Shown here: positions 35,201 through 45,513 of the stretch, piece after piece
How the letters are laid out: each line of letters begins with the position of its first letter
Numbering within the stretch: position 1 is the stretch's first letter
Notes under the pieces: model-generated
The model's database searches: none
Told to the model about the DNA's origin: nothing
The model's input: only the letters and a program-made list of their open reading frames with translations
NCBI GenBank assembly: GCA_026936325.1
Contig: JAPTHN010000004.1
Coordinates: 13,276,439 to 13,340,438, forward strand
DNA length: 64,000 nucleotides
Direction of reading: 5' to 3'
DNA from: Platynereis dumerilii
Lineage: Eukaryota > Annelida > Polychaeta > Phyllodocida > Nereididae
Position numbers and translations under genes: made by a program

Positions 35201-38200
35201 AATCTTCACCATAATAATCATCATGGCATTCTTTGGTTCCATTAGATAAGCAAGAATATCTATTATCAGCTTTGCAGTACTTGTCGCAATTGCTTCCATA
35301 ATAATCATTCAAGCATTCCTTGGTTCCATCCGATGAGCAAGTAGATGTACTTGTTGCAGAGCAGTACTTGTCACAATTGTCACCATAAAAATCATTGCGG
35401 CAAATTTTGTTTCCATCCGATGAGCAGGAATACGTATATTCTTCTTTGCAGAACTTGCGGCAGTTGTCACCATAATAATTGTCGTGACACAGCTTCATTC
35501 CATCAAATTGACAAGTGTATGTTCTAGTTGGAGTGCAGTACTTGTCACAATTTTCTCCATAATAATTACTGCGGCATTCCTTGGTTCCATCAGATAAACA
35601 AGTGTATGTTCTAGTTGGAGTGCAATACAAGTCACAATCTTCTCCATAATAATTATAGTTGCATTCCTTGGTTCCATCAGATGAGCAGGAATATGCATAT
35701 CTTGGCAGACAATATTTGTCACAATTTTCACCATAATAATCATTGTTGCAAACTTTGTCTCCAGCCAATGAGCAGTTGTATTCATTGGTTGGCCTGCAGT
35801 GTTTATCACAATTTACGCCATAGTAATAATTGCCGCAATCTTTGGTGGCATATGTGGTCTGAAAAAATATTTTACAGAATAATTGAGTTAATATTAAATT
35901 TGCTTACAAAAAAAAGGACACTAAACCATGCTTAACACTAAAGATAATCCATAAACTGCCATTTACCTATAAAACCAGGAAAATGTCATAAGCATTTTCA
36001 TATCAAATGTTGGGCTCTGGTATGGTATCGAAAAATAGTGACCCTCCGGGGCTCAATAAGCCACAGTTGTGGCTAGGTGGTAATAGCTCTGGATGAAAAA
36101 TACTAGTTTTATGAATATTTAAAGGAAATTATTATTCTGTTGCTTTAAAGTTCAGAGGAAATTGATTAATTCAGATTTATTGAATTTTGCCTCGATTTTT
36201 ATATTAAGTCACTGGAGATCCCACACTCTCACTGAGCTTCCTCACTTCTTCTGTCCAGAAAGTAGGTCATTAATGAACTCGACCAATCAGCGAAGTTCTT
36301 CTAAATATGACTTTTGTGAGAATTTCTCTGATTGGTCCAAAAATGCCTATTTTCTGTCCAGTGTAAATTAGCTGGCCAACACAGTCAAGAACATGAAACC
36401 TTTAAATTAACCAGTAAGAACTGAATACAAGATTTTATCTAGGCTTGGACATTAGGGTGTTTCAGGTGCCCTCAATATTTCCGATCCAGCTTGACCTTGG
36501 TCTGGTATTGCAGTTTATGTAGTAAAAGTCACATGTAAAATTTTGGCTCATTCTATATATGCTTACCTTTACCAGAATTCACTTGAAGTTTATAATGTAA
36601 TTCCCCATTGGCAAACATGCAAATTCTCAAGATATTACAAAAACCAATGAAGCAATCAATATTTTTTTCTCAATCCACAGTTCCTGAGTAAGTTTTGGGA
36701 GGGCAATGCAAATCTGGTGTTATTTTTTGTATAACCCCATTTGCCAAGCTGCCAGAAACTGTCAAATTTGTGAAAATCTGCATAAAATGGCAGAATTTTA
36801 GGAAATTCAACACTTCCTAGCTCATTAGGAAGACCTGCTATAAAATAGCTGATGCCAGATTTGAATTGCCCAATGCCCTCCCAAAACTAACTCAGAAACT
36901 ATGGATTGAGGAAAAAAAATATATTCCTTCATTGATTTTTACAATATCTTCAGGATTTGCAAGTTCCCCAATGGGATCTGGATCTCTGGATCTGGATCAG
37001 GACCTGGATATTTAATCAGCAGTCCTCTATGGTGAGAGTGACGAGCTGATGGGGTGGTGTGCTAATGCATGCTAGTCTCTTGAAAGTTTCTTAAATGCAG
37101 TCACTGTTTCTGCATCGACTTGGTCTTGTCTCAATTTATTCCAATAGATAAAGGTTTTTGGAGCAAAAGCGTGCTTACAGATGATTTCATATTTGTAGAC
37201 ATTTGAGGTAGAAAATACATCATTTTTCTTGCAATTTTCATTGGTCGAGAGAAGGTATGACACCACTCTCTCCTGAAAAGTGACACGGCGTTTTACATGG
37301 GTGACCACGGAATTTAAAGCCATTTATCTCATAACAGGGACTGACTTTAGCATTTTCAAGTGACAGTTTCACTTTGTGTTTCACACATATACAGTACATA
37401 CATTCTGCAAGTCGAATGTTATGCATTCAGACGATTAGGATCAGCTGATCCATGCAATGACTGTTTATACAGAACATAGACTCGTATTATTGTGAATGTA
37501 ACAGTTTATCAGAAGAGGGGCTCAGCTCAGGTGGCAGGACACTGGGCTACCAATCGCGGGGTCCTTGATCTGATTTCCACTGGGATTTTCTTATGAATCA
37601 CTGGGCTACCATCCTGTCCTGAGGGACCATTCAGAATTTATGATTCCGGGAAGTTTTGTTGGAACTTTCTATCAAAAATGTCTACCCCCTACATTCCATG
37701 TGGATTTTTAGTATGTCCCCTTTTCTTTATCAAAATTTCATACCCCCCTTAAGCATGTTGTGAGTAATAAGTACCCCCCTTGAAACATTTGTGAAAAATT
37801 GGTGCTCCGTTAGGCAAAACTCCAATTCCCCTCAAGTCATAAATTCTATTTAGCCTGTAAGGCACGTAGATTCTGGACAAAAGGTGAAAATTAGTACTGT
37901 CCATCTAGGAGCATGTAGCACCCTCTCAGGTAAAACTCCCATCTCCCCCTCAACCGAGTCATAAATTCTGAATAGTCCCTTACTGATGTCATAGACAATG
38001 CTTTTGGTCAAGGTATGATAATTTAGTGTAAATACATGTGAAGCCATTCAGAATCAGCTTGAAACTGTTTTAAAGTCAATTGAAGTCAATTGAAACAATC
38101 AGCAGTTGTACACAGAAATGTAAAATACAACTGTTCATGAAGAAGTGAAAGAGTTCATGTGGATTGCGGTTTGACATGTGTGAACAACTGCAACAATACC

Positions 38201-39143
38201 AAGTTGGCCTTTGCTGTATACTATTGGTCAAAATTATTCATGATATCATTTTTCCAGCAAACATCACTTGCTTGAAGCAAGCTGAAAAATAGTGACACGC
38301 AACGGGCAACTTGACCAATCAATTTGCAGGAATTTCTGATGTCAGACCAAAAATTTTGCTAAATATTTTGTTATTTGAGAAATGTCTACAAATATGAAAT
38401 CATCTGTAAACTGTGTGGTCTTTGGCGCAAACACTTTTAAATTGAGGTTATTGTTTTTTCTTGTTATGCTTTTGTTAAAAGTAATATCCACATCCTCCGA
38501 GGGGACAGCCACTAATCCTTTTATCACCTTAAATAATAGTATGAGTCTTAGTTCTCTTCTTCGATTTTCAAGCGAAGGCCATTTTAATTGTTGTAGCATA
38601 TTTGTAATGCTACTCGTTTGTCTGTAATCGTTAACAGCAAACCTGGCTGCTCGTCTCTGGATCATTTCAACGGACTTGATATTTTTCTGGGTATGGGGAT
38701 CCCAGATCGCTGCACTATACTCCAGCTTAGATCTTACCATAGATTTATAAGCCAATACTTTGCAATCTTTCGGGCAATCTTTTAGATTCCTTCGAAGGAA
38801 CCCGAGAATTGAGTTACTTTTTTTGGTCACTTCTGCTATATGAGAGTTCCACTGGAGATCATTATCAATAATTAATCCAAGATATTTTGCCTTATTACAT
38901 TACATTATAAACTTCAAGTGAATTCTAGTAAAGGTAGGTATTTATAGAACGGGCCAAAATTTTACATGTGACTTCAACTATATAAACTGCAATACCAGAC
39001 CAAGGTCAAGCAGGATCGGAAAATATTAGGGGCACCTGAAACACCGTCTTGGACATGTGTTTCGACTTCCAGGAAATGTACACTCAAATGTCACCCACCT
39101 TGCATGACCAAAAGATGATCGGTACTAAAAGTAGGATTTTCAT
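32273..39143 (-). CDS. Gene C: multi-DSL membrane receptor with tyrosine tail
   Basis: Three exons join with matching phases: 39143-39099, 35858-34997 and 32691-32273, giving 441 aa. Exon 1 is the signal peptide MKILLLVPIIFWSCK and ends at GTGGGTG. An acceptor lies 28 bp upstream of its ATG, so a 5' untranslated exon exists further up. Exon 2 (residues 16-302) holds eight units of about 29 residues with the pattern C-x3-YYG-x2-C-x2-YC-x6-C-x2-DG-x3. The last unit has the full DSL form TDDLSGHYTC and KNWCSENC, and a short stalk follows. Exon 3 gives the membrane segment and the tail with EYVPEPHAYDEW, PPIYMNFD and CPIYEN. The tyrosine of IYANS is asparagine here. The DSL fold is known from Notch ligands. 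Tandem chains without EGF repeats are unusual. Intron 1 is full of LINE and MITE debris. Exon A (24614-25032) is a possible alternative last exon. Confidence 0.8.
33256..34070. repeat. Second partial copy of the tail-flank segment
   Basis: 33256-33515 and 33933-34060 repeat parts of 27240-27715, with the Harbinger-type MITE (33524-33932) inserted between them. It lies inside intron 2 of gene C. Confidence 0.7.
33524..33932. mobile_element. PIF/Harbinger-type MITE, copy 2
   Basis: The ends are GGGACCGTTCAGAATTTATG and CATAAATTCTGAACGGTCCC, flanked by TTA on both sides (33521-33523 and 33933-33935). The paralogous sequence at 27597 shows the site without the element (CATCTTACACC). It lies in intron 2 of gene C. 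Confidence 0.85.
34495..34969. mobile_element. hAT-type MITE, family 2, with LINE 3' end inserted
   Basis: The outer ends are CAGGGTCGGACTGG and CCAGTCCGCCCCTG. At 34672-34808 it contains a plus-strand LINE 3' end (GGTGGTGCTTGG...CAATAAAACTGTCTG followed by TCTG repeats), which entered later. It lies in intron 2 of gene C. Confidence 0.65.
36455..36605. repeat. Inverted repeat arm, left
   Basis: About 150 bp, from GGTGTTTCAGGTGCC to GAATTCACTTGAAGTTTATA, is mirrored at 38895-39046. Both lie in intron 1 of gene C. They are either the long ends of one 2.6-kb element or two copies of one repeat in opposite orientation. Confidence 0.65.
36606..36978. mobile_element. Palindromic fold-back MITE (CCCATTGG family)
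   Basis: The left arm has CCCCATTGGCAAAC and GAGGGCAATGCAAATCTGG-like sequence (near 36700). The right arm mirrors them up to TTGCAAGTTCCCCAATGGG. The arms are about 150-180 bp with a short centre at about 36790. It lies in intron 1 of gene C. Confidence 0.7.
37072..37323 (-). mobile_element. LINE fragment, C-terminal tail
   Basis: The minus strand encodes ICKHAFAPKTFIYWNKLRQD followed by a VTAFKKLS-type ending. The pattern of ...FxPRTxxxWNxLP...V..FK is the usual end of CR1/Jockey-like LINE proteins. It is a fragment within intron 1 of gene C. Confidence 0.55.
37510..37622 (+). mobile_element. tRNA-head SINE remnant
   Basis: The head reads GGCTCAGCTCAGGTGGCAGG, ending near GATCTGATTTCC. 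It resembles the promoter boxes of a tRNA-derived SINE, but the body is short and degraded. Confidence 0.4.
37623..37979. mobile_element. PIF/Harbinger-type MITE, degraded copy 3
   Basis: The ends are GGGACCATTCAGAATTTATG and CATAAATTCTGAATAGTCCC, flanked by TGA and TTA (an imperfect TWA duplication). An internal repeat of the TCATAAATTCT motif near 37840 suggests rearrangement. Confidence 0.65.
38342..38898 (-). mobile_element. LINE fragment, 3' part of reverse transcriptase ORF
   Basis: The minus strand encodes AKYLGLIIDNDLQWNSHI, then SILGFLRRNLKDCPKDCK, YKSMVRSKLEYSAAIWDP and IQRRAARFAVNDY. This is the typical post-RT region of CR1/Jockey-like LINEs. One open piece of 162 codons remains. 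It lies in intron 1 of gene C. Confidence 0.8.
38895..39046. repeat. Inverted repeat arm, right
   Basis: It mirrors 36455-36605, reading ATTATAAACTTCAAGTGAAT ... GGGCACCTGAAACACC. The right limit lies about 50 bp from exon 1 of gene C. Confidence 0.65.
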
Positions 39144-40156
39144 TGTGATTTTCCTCAACAAAAGAAACCTTCTGAAAATGAAACACATTTGTATACATGT
39201 AATACATAATATACATTACATGTATTACATTCATGACCGTTTTATATAAATTATGGGTATTTTTCACACCTCCCCCGCCATCCCTGTGCCCTGATTGGTT
39301 GGACTGAAATATTTCTATTTAAAGCAAGCAGGAGCACAGCCATTGTATAGTTGAGGTCAAATATTTGCATACAGGTGGACAGGAAATAGTTAAAGCCGTA
39401 TTATGTAAGTGCAAATGGGTCTACATATTTGGCACTTTGGTTTTTGGTTTCTTATATATTGAACTAATGAACCTGACTATAATTGATCCGTTTAATTCCA
39501 GACACCGTCAGATCAGTGCATATTTCATTTTTAGTCAGCCTTGGATTCCGTTTAGCCATTCTGATGATTGTTCTGTTGTCAGGTGCCATCAGGTTGGCTC
39601 TTCATCCAGTTTTCCGCAGTTCACCGATGAACTTGTGGGTCTTAAAACGGCCAGCTATGTACTGCACTGAAGATTCAGCAACTTAAAATGCTTCCCAATG
39701 GCTCCCTATGACATCCAATATTGTGCATTCTTATAATTTGCATCTTTCTATCTTTTCCAGACTGTTTGGATGATCCCATGGTGATTCACAGAGAAAGTGA
39801 AAGATTGCGTCAGGGGGTTCTATTGCATGGACATAATTTACCAATTTTTTCAACATTATAACTCTGAGGATATAACATTTAAGACTTTTTTTCTACTGTG
39901 TTTGAAAAAGATAATGAAATAGAAAAGGAGAGAAAGAAACCGCTCTCGCTTGTGAAGAAAAATGCACTTGCATGTCCAAATCTGAATAAAAAGACAGAAA
40001 CCTGAAAGGTACCCAGCGTCACAGTCATAACACGCAAGGCATTTTCTGGGAAAGAGTGATGTTTACCTAAATTTCACGTTCCAAATTTCATTCCTTAAAA
40101 AAAAATTACCTTTAAGGCATTGATTTTGAGTAATTCTTATTTTTTCATCAGCCAAA

Positions 40157-40184
40157 TTTGGTTCCATTAGATAAGCAAGAATAT
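40157..40184 (-). pseudogene. Isolated DSL-repeat fragment
   Basis: These 28 bp are identical to part of the DSL exon of gene C (35232-35259) and encode YSCLSNGTK. No open unit surrounds it. It is upstream of gene C on the same strand and reads as a trace of a lost DSL exon or a small templated insertion. Confidence 0.5.
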
Positions 40185-40233
40185 GTGCTTAATTTCCCCG
40201 TCTTGTTTCCTTAATTTCCGTGCTTCCCTCAGA

Positions 40234-40466
40234 CATAGGCGTGCGGTGAGCGGATTTTTTGGAGGGCGAGCGACGCTTGCCCGAATTTCATTATCCAAAT
40301 TCCATGGCATTTTATCATAAAGTGCCTTGGGAACCATTGATTTTCAATAATGTTAGTTTGATCATCTGCCCAAAATTGTAGCCTGCTTGCCCGACTTTTC
40401 ACTGTTTCCAAACTTTTTTGGGGTTGATCGCCCCCCCCCCCTGCCCCCCTGTCCGATACGCCTATG
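40234..40466. mobile_element. hAT-type MITE, family 5, copy 3
   Basis: It starts CATAGGCGTGCGG and ends GATACGCCTATG. The flanks CCCTCAGA and CCCTCAGG form a 7/8 target duplication, which supports hAT membership for the family. Confidence 0.75.
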
Positions 40467-41624
40467 CCCTCAGGTAGGCGTTAATCCAACGAGCTCTTAC
40501 CTAGCAGAACCTTTCATTTACCTCCAATTGATAATTAATATGAAACCTTCTCTCTTCAAGTCGTGTGATGATATGCTGCTTTACATAAAAATTCTCAGTT
40601 CCCTGAAAAATGTTAGTTTCCTCATTGATTATTTTCATTTCCCAATATCATCCAAAAAATTCCCTTGTGATGATTACAAGCATGATAGTTAAGCTTTCAT
40701 GAACAATCTATATCAGCAATGGTCTATAATTTGGTTTCAGATGTTTTATCATAACCTCGATTAAAGTAAATTACTCCTAATAGTGATGATCACCGTCATG
40801 ATAGTAAATTGTTTGATGTTATTCCAGGCTGTTAGTAAGTACTTTTCAAAGTATTTTTATCCAGTAGAGTACTTCCTAAATGTTTCCAATACCTAAGTAC
40901 AGTACCCACTACCCAGTACTTTTTTTAAACAATGTATATAACGTCACCAGCTATGATCCAGATGTACATGATTGCATTGTAATTTTGAATATCATAAAGT
41001 TAGGGGAGAGTCCCCCCCCCATCGGAACGGTGCCTCGATCGGACCATTTCAATCATTACATAACCATGGTACCTATGAAAACCAGACCAATCTTAAGTGG
41101 TTCCTTTTTGATAATTTGGAGATGGTCATGCATATTTTACTTTAAAATACATCCACATTTGAAGTTAAAATAACACGTATAAAATGACAGTGTCTGATCT
41201 AATATAGGAGTGCAAATTTGAGACCCCCAGACATAATCATCCGGTAGAAAATCTTTCAAAATCTGTTCCAGTGATCTTCAACTAATTGTCTTGAAAAACG
41301 AATAAGAAAAATGTATTTATCGATAATATATCATGGCACTGACTTAAATTTTGCAAATGACAGTTATTTCCTCGATTGGACCACTTGAGTGTCCTCGATT
41401 GGACCACCACAAGGATAGATATATTGACAATGCAATGCACAGACGTTAAAAATGAAGCTTTATGATAAACATTAATCCCCAAAAACTATAAATTCTAGTT
41501 CAGGGTTAAGTCAAACCCCTTATGTACATTACTAACTCCCATGCAAAGATGCCCCCTATTGGCTGTTTATGAAATCATATTGAAAAATAAGGAAATAAAT
41601 TAAATGTAAATGTAGACTTTTTTA
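40467..41624. other. No gene seen
   Basis: AT-rich DNA with a repeated TCGATYGGACCA motif (41037, 41374, 41396) of unknown meaning. Confidence 0.4.
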
Positions 41625-41937
41625 TAGTCCATTACACCAATGAAGTCAGTCTCAACAGACTTCACAATTACACCCTTGGCAGGCCTGTTCAAGCATGAGC
41701 CTTTCTCAACTCCCCGGGGAGTATACAGCCAGGCAGCCGTTTCCAGTGCACACAATGCTAAGTCACTCTACAATCGCCATCACTGCCTATAGCCAAGTAC
41801 CCATTTACACCTGGGTGAAGTGAAGCAAAGAGTTATGGAGGATCTGCTCAGTTCCTCCGTGCCATTGGTGGGAGTCGAACCTGCAACGTCTCAGTTACCA
41901 GGCCAACACCTTATGCACTAGGCCATCGCATCTCTAA
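41625..41937 (-). mobile_element. tRNA-derived SINE, family C
   Basis: On the minus strand the head reads GATGCGATGGCCTAGTGCAT with a B box at AGGTTCGACTCCCA. A body of about 230 bp contains GGGTACTTGGCTATAGGCAG. The anticodon arm is not canonical, so this is a SINE and not a tRNA gene. Confidence 0.65.
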
Positions 41938-42469
41938 CAAAATAATCTATATGCAACTGAATTTTATGGTGTCAAATATTAGTAAAAAAGGCACAAGGCC
42001 TGTTGTTCTTGAATGTTAAGGATGTTTTGACGAGTTTGAATTAACTAAAAACATGAATTACTGCAGTGATCCAATTGAGGCAACTTTGTGCTCGATCGAG
42101 GGCACCAAATCAGTAACTTAAGAATTGAAGATTTTTTGAAAAAATGGACTAGCATCAAAATGGGTCAAGTTTTGTCTAAAATTACAGATCAGAACATATT
42201 TTAACTCATTCTCCGTCTGTCTATCTAGATTTTATCATCATATGACCAATATGCTAGGCACATTGAGCCCCTGAAGTTAGGTGTTCCGATCGCGGGGACC
42301 CTCCCCTAATTGGATATTAGATTAGATTAGGTAATGTTTCGGACTCGTGTTGTATTCTTCTGCAACCTGACATTCATGAGGTTCATTGCTGTGAACCACA
42401 CTCCCATTAAGTTTTATTATATAATCACACTCAAGATAACTGTCTTTGTGGGATCCTCTCTATTGTAGT

Positions 42470-43415
42470 TATTGAAAAAATTGCGCTGACTTGCTTTAAT
42501 CAAGCATGTATAATTTTGCTCCACATTCCCCTGACTCAAACACCACCAGATCCGTACATGTTGTAACTCTTACTGACAACATCTAGCTGTTTAATAAGGG
42601 TCCAGTTGTATATATTCTCAGATTGTTTGACGTCCTTTGCTAGCCATGACTCACAGCTATATGACACGGCACTGATCAGGGCACCCTGTCAAACTTTCCT
42701 CTTCACTGAGTAGGGATCGTTGCTGTTTTTTTAAAGAAAGATATGGTTTCAGTATCCATGTCATGGTTTCCATCAAAAATCTCCAATACCTCACCATGCA
42801 CAGTGTTCATACTTTCCACAAGTTCTTTGAAGTCCTTTAACTTGCCAAATCTACAATTAAATCTTCAAATGTAGGAAGCTAATTTACTTCCCAGCTATCC
42901 CTGTGAGCGTGGCTGGGACTGCCACCATTTCTAAATTTGGTAAACCCAGGCCATTCATAGGTGTCACCACATGCAGGTATGCACAATTGTGCCCCTAGTG
43001 GTGTTCATGGAACTACACACTCGTGAAAACTTTGGGAAGGCCTGCTCCCCAGGTCTCCCTTCACTGTTTTTGAGGTTGATGCAGATTGTGCCAGGCATGC
43101 GGTATGTGGAGGCAGCACCTGCTCTTGCTTCAGACAAGGCTGCACTTCATTTGAATATGATCCTTCACTTTGCTACTCAATGGGTTATTGCTAATCCAGG
43201 TACCCAGGTAATTGTATCTATCCCTAGAAGCAATAGTCACATTATCCAGAGGGAATGATGCCTTGTCATCAACACCAACTACATGGAATTGTGATTTGTC
43301 AGAGTTAATCACCTACACCATACCAGTTGAGTTGGCAGATTGCTTCAGCAGCCGCAAATACATGAAAGAAATTACTCTTAGCTTCCTTACGAAAACAGTG
43401 ATGTTGTCCTATATC
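42470..43415 (-). mobile_element. Decayed LINE reverse transcriptase 3' region
   Basis: The minus strand encodes INSDKSQFHVVGVDDKAS, then IASRDRYNYLGTWISNNPLS (thumb region), and further on SCHIAVSHG-like and RVTTCTDLVVF-like pieces. The sequence is broken by several stops and frame changes. The family is not assignable beyond non-LTR. Confidence 0.55.
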
Positions 43416-45240
43416 TAATTCTTATGAAGTTAAACTGTGAAACACAACAGCCCCTCCCTGTTTCAATACTTCAGACAAAATGTAACATTAAAACTTCCAA
43501 ACTAAAAAATACAGGACTTTCCATGGTCAAAAATGTTTTTAATATTTTATTTGGTCATTCTGCCATTCAGAGAGTGAGAATAGCTTCAATTCACAGTGAA
43601 CTTGAATGGAAACCTGTTTTTGATAGGTTTAGTCATTCTTCATACATTTTTTTCGTGAATAATGTCAGTTGAAGAACCAATGGGCACAGAGATATTACTG
43701 TAGACCATTGACGTTGTATGCAAAATGAATAATTGAAAGGATAATTATTAGGGTCTTGCATCCAGTATTTTTGTGCATAGAATTTCGACAGTCATTACCG
43801 ACACACTGGAATGGCAGACATCTGGTAATCTGAAAAAGATCAGAAAGCTGTAGTTTGGCAATTAAACACCCTCAATTAGTGTTGCAGTGACACAAACGGA
43901 ACCCACGCATATTCATAGTGCACCAGGACAGTTCCAGGGGTGGACTGGAGGTGTAATAATATCCTAAATTAAATTTAGTATTGAGGCAGCAAGTACTCAG
44001 CAATTTTCTCATTGTTTCATAAAGGAGTTCAATATTCCATTTTGATCCACCAAAGATTGAAATTTGGAAACAGTTTCCTTACGACATATACAATAGACTG
44101 AGAAATGATTGAAAAGGTCTGACTTCATCTTAGTCACACCTGTTTAATAGCTGGCCTCAAAAAGCCCTGTGTGCAAGTTGCTTATAGCATGTTGTTGCAT
44201 AGGTGCAGGAGAGATGGTCTGTTGAGGCAGACAGTTCATAACTGGGTCTCTGGAACTCTCTGTTGATTTTTTTTTATATTTGCCCTAATTTAATGTTGCT
44301 TAAAAAGTTGTCAAAATTTTAAGGGGGGGGGTAATTGTCCCCTGGTTGATGAACTATACTATATCAGAATCTGTGGTTTTGACTTTTGCAGTAAATGCAA
44401 TGACATCCTTTGAAAGAAATCACCTAAATTTCGAAGAATATTTAGTAGAATCTTACCACACGGATTAAAAATAACATTGTTTTGGAAATACAAATACATT
44501 TATTAAATTCATAATTTGATAAATATAATAAAAACAAAAAAGACAGTATTGGAAAAGGCATCATATGTCTTGAAAATAACAGTTATGTCTTATTCATTCA
44601 ATTTGTGCAAAACAAGTCAACATTCAGTGAAAAGAAAAAAACACATTGTAAGAACAATATCTAAAGCAACACAATATGTTGCATCCGCAAATACAAATCA
44701 ATTCCAGACATTATGTTCAATAAGGGTTATGAAATGTACAATAGCTATATTCGAAATAGCCTTTAGGAATATGGATTATTTCGAAATTGTGCGAGAAAAG
44801 ATAAAACAGTTATCTCTTTAAACGCCGAATTGGAGAACCAAAGAAAATCATCAATTGTACAAAAAAATGTCATATGAAAAACAGTCCGGTCCACGATTGA
44901 CACAAATATTTGAATCATTGCTCTTGTTACATCAACATCACACTTGTCAGCCCTGGTGTGTGACAATAATAGGAAGTCATGTGGTTGTGTTGGCTTTGTG
45001 TGTAGTGTTTTACATATAGCAACCAACCAGACTCTTGCCACTTTGCTGTAAGTTTATATTTCTAAGCAATCTGCATCATGATTGGTTTGGCTGCCAGTGT
45101 ACACCACCCAAATTTCTGATTGGTCATTATCAGAGCACTCTTTAAGTCATAGTCTGGAATGACAGCGGCAAATTCTATTAAGTCCATTGACCATGCAGCT
45201 CCTTGCCCAAAGGTTGACATAGTAATACAAAAACACATTA
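43416..45240. other. No gene seen
   Basis: Only short frames without splice context or family resemblance. Confidence 0.4.
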
Positions 45241-45475
45241 GCTTTTTCCATTGCATATCCAAGAAAACAAGCATTTTAGCATGCTTTTCCATTACATTAT
45301 CGACAAAAGAAGCATTTTACCAGCTTTTTCCATTGCATTATCCAAGAAAACAAGCTTTTCACTAGCTTTTTCCATTGCATTATCCGAGAAAACAAGCATT
45401 TTACTAGCTTTTTCCATTGCATTTTCCAAGAAAACAAGCATTTCTTCTAAGTTTTTCCATTGAAAATCTGTATTT
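45241..45475. repeat. Minisatellite 3' of gene B, ~45-48 bp unit
   Basis: Five units share GCTTTTTCCATTGCATTATC and AAGAAAACAAGCATTTTA. The array begins just after the stop codon of gene B and would lie in its 3' UTR. It is unrelated in sequence to the arrays after exon A and gene C. Confidence 0.85.
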
Positions 45476-45513
45476 TTGCAGTTACTTACTTTTCTTGCAA
45501 AGGCTCCTGTCTC

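Noticed and set aside
34928-35809. Several other open frames opposite or beside the DSL exons (also at 46203-47180 and 62543-62857)
   Set aside because: They are shifted or antisense readings of the regular 87-bp DSL repeat. Only the frame with the cysteine pattern joins in phase with the signal and membrane exons.
45251-45463. Plus-strand frame with repeated AFSIALS-type units
   Set aside because: It is antisense to gene B's 3' UTR and fully explained by the 45-48 bp tandem repeat.
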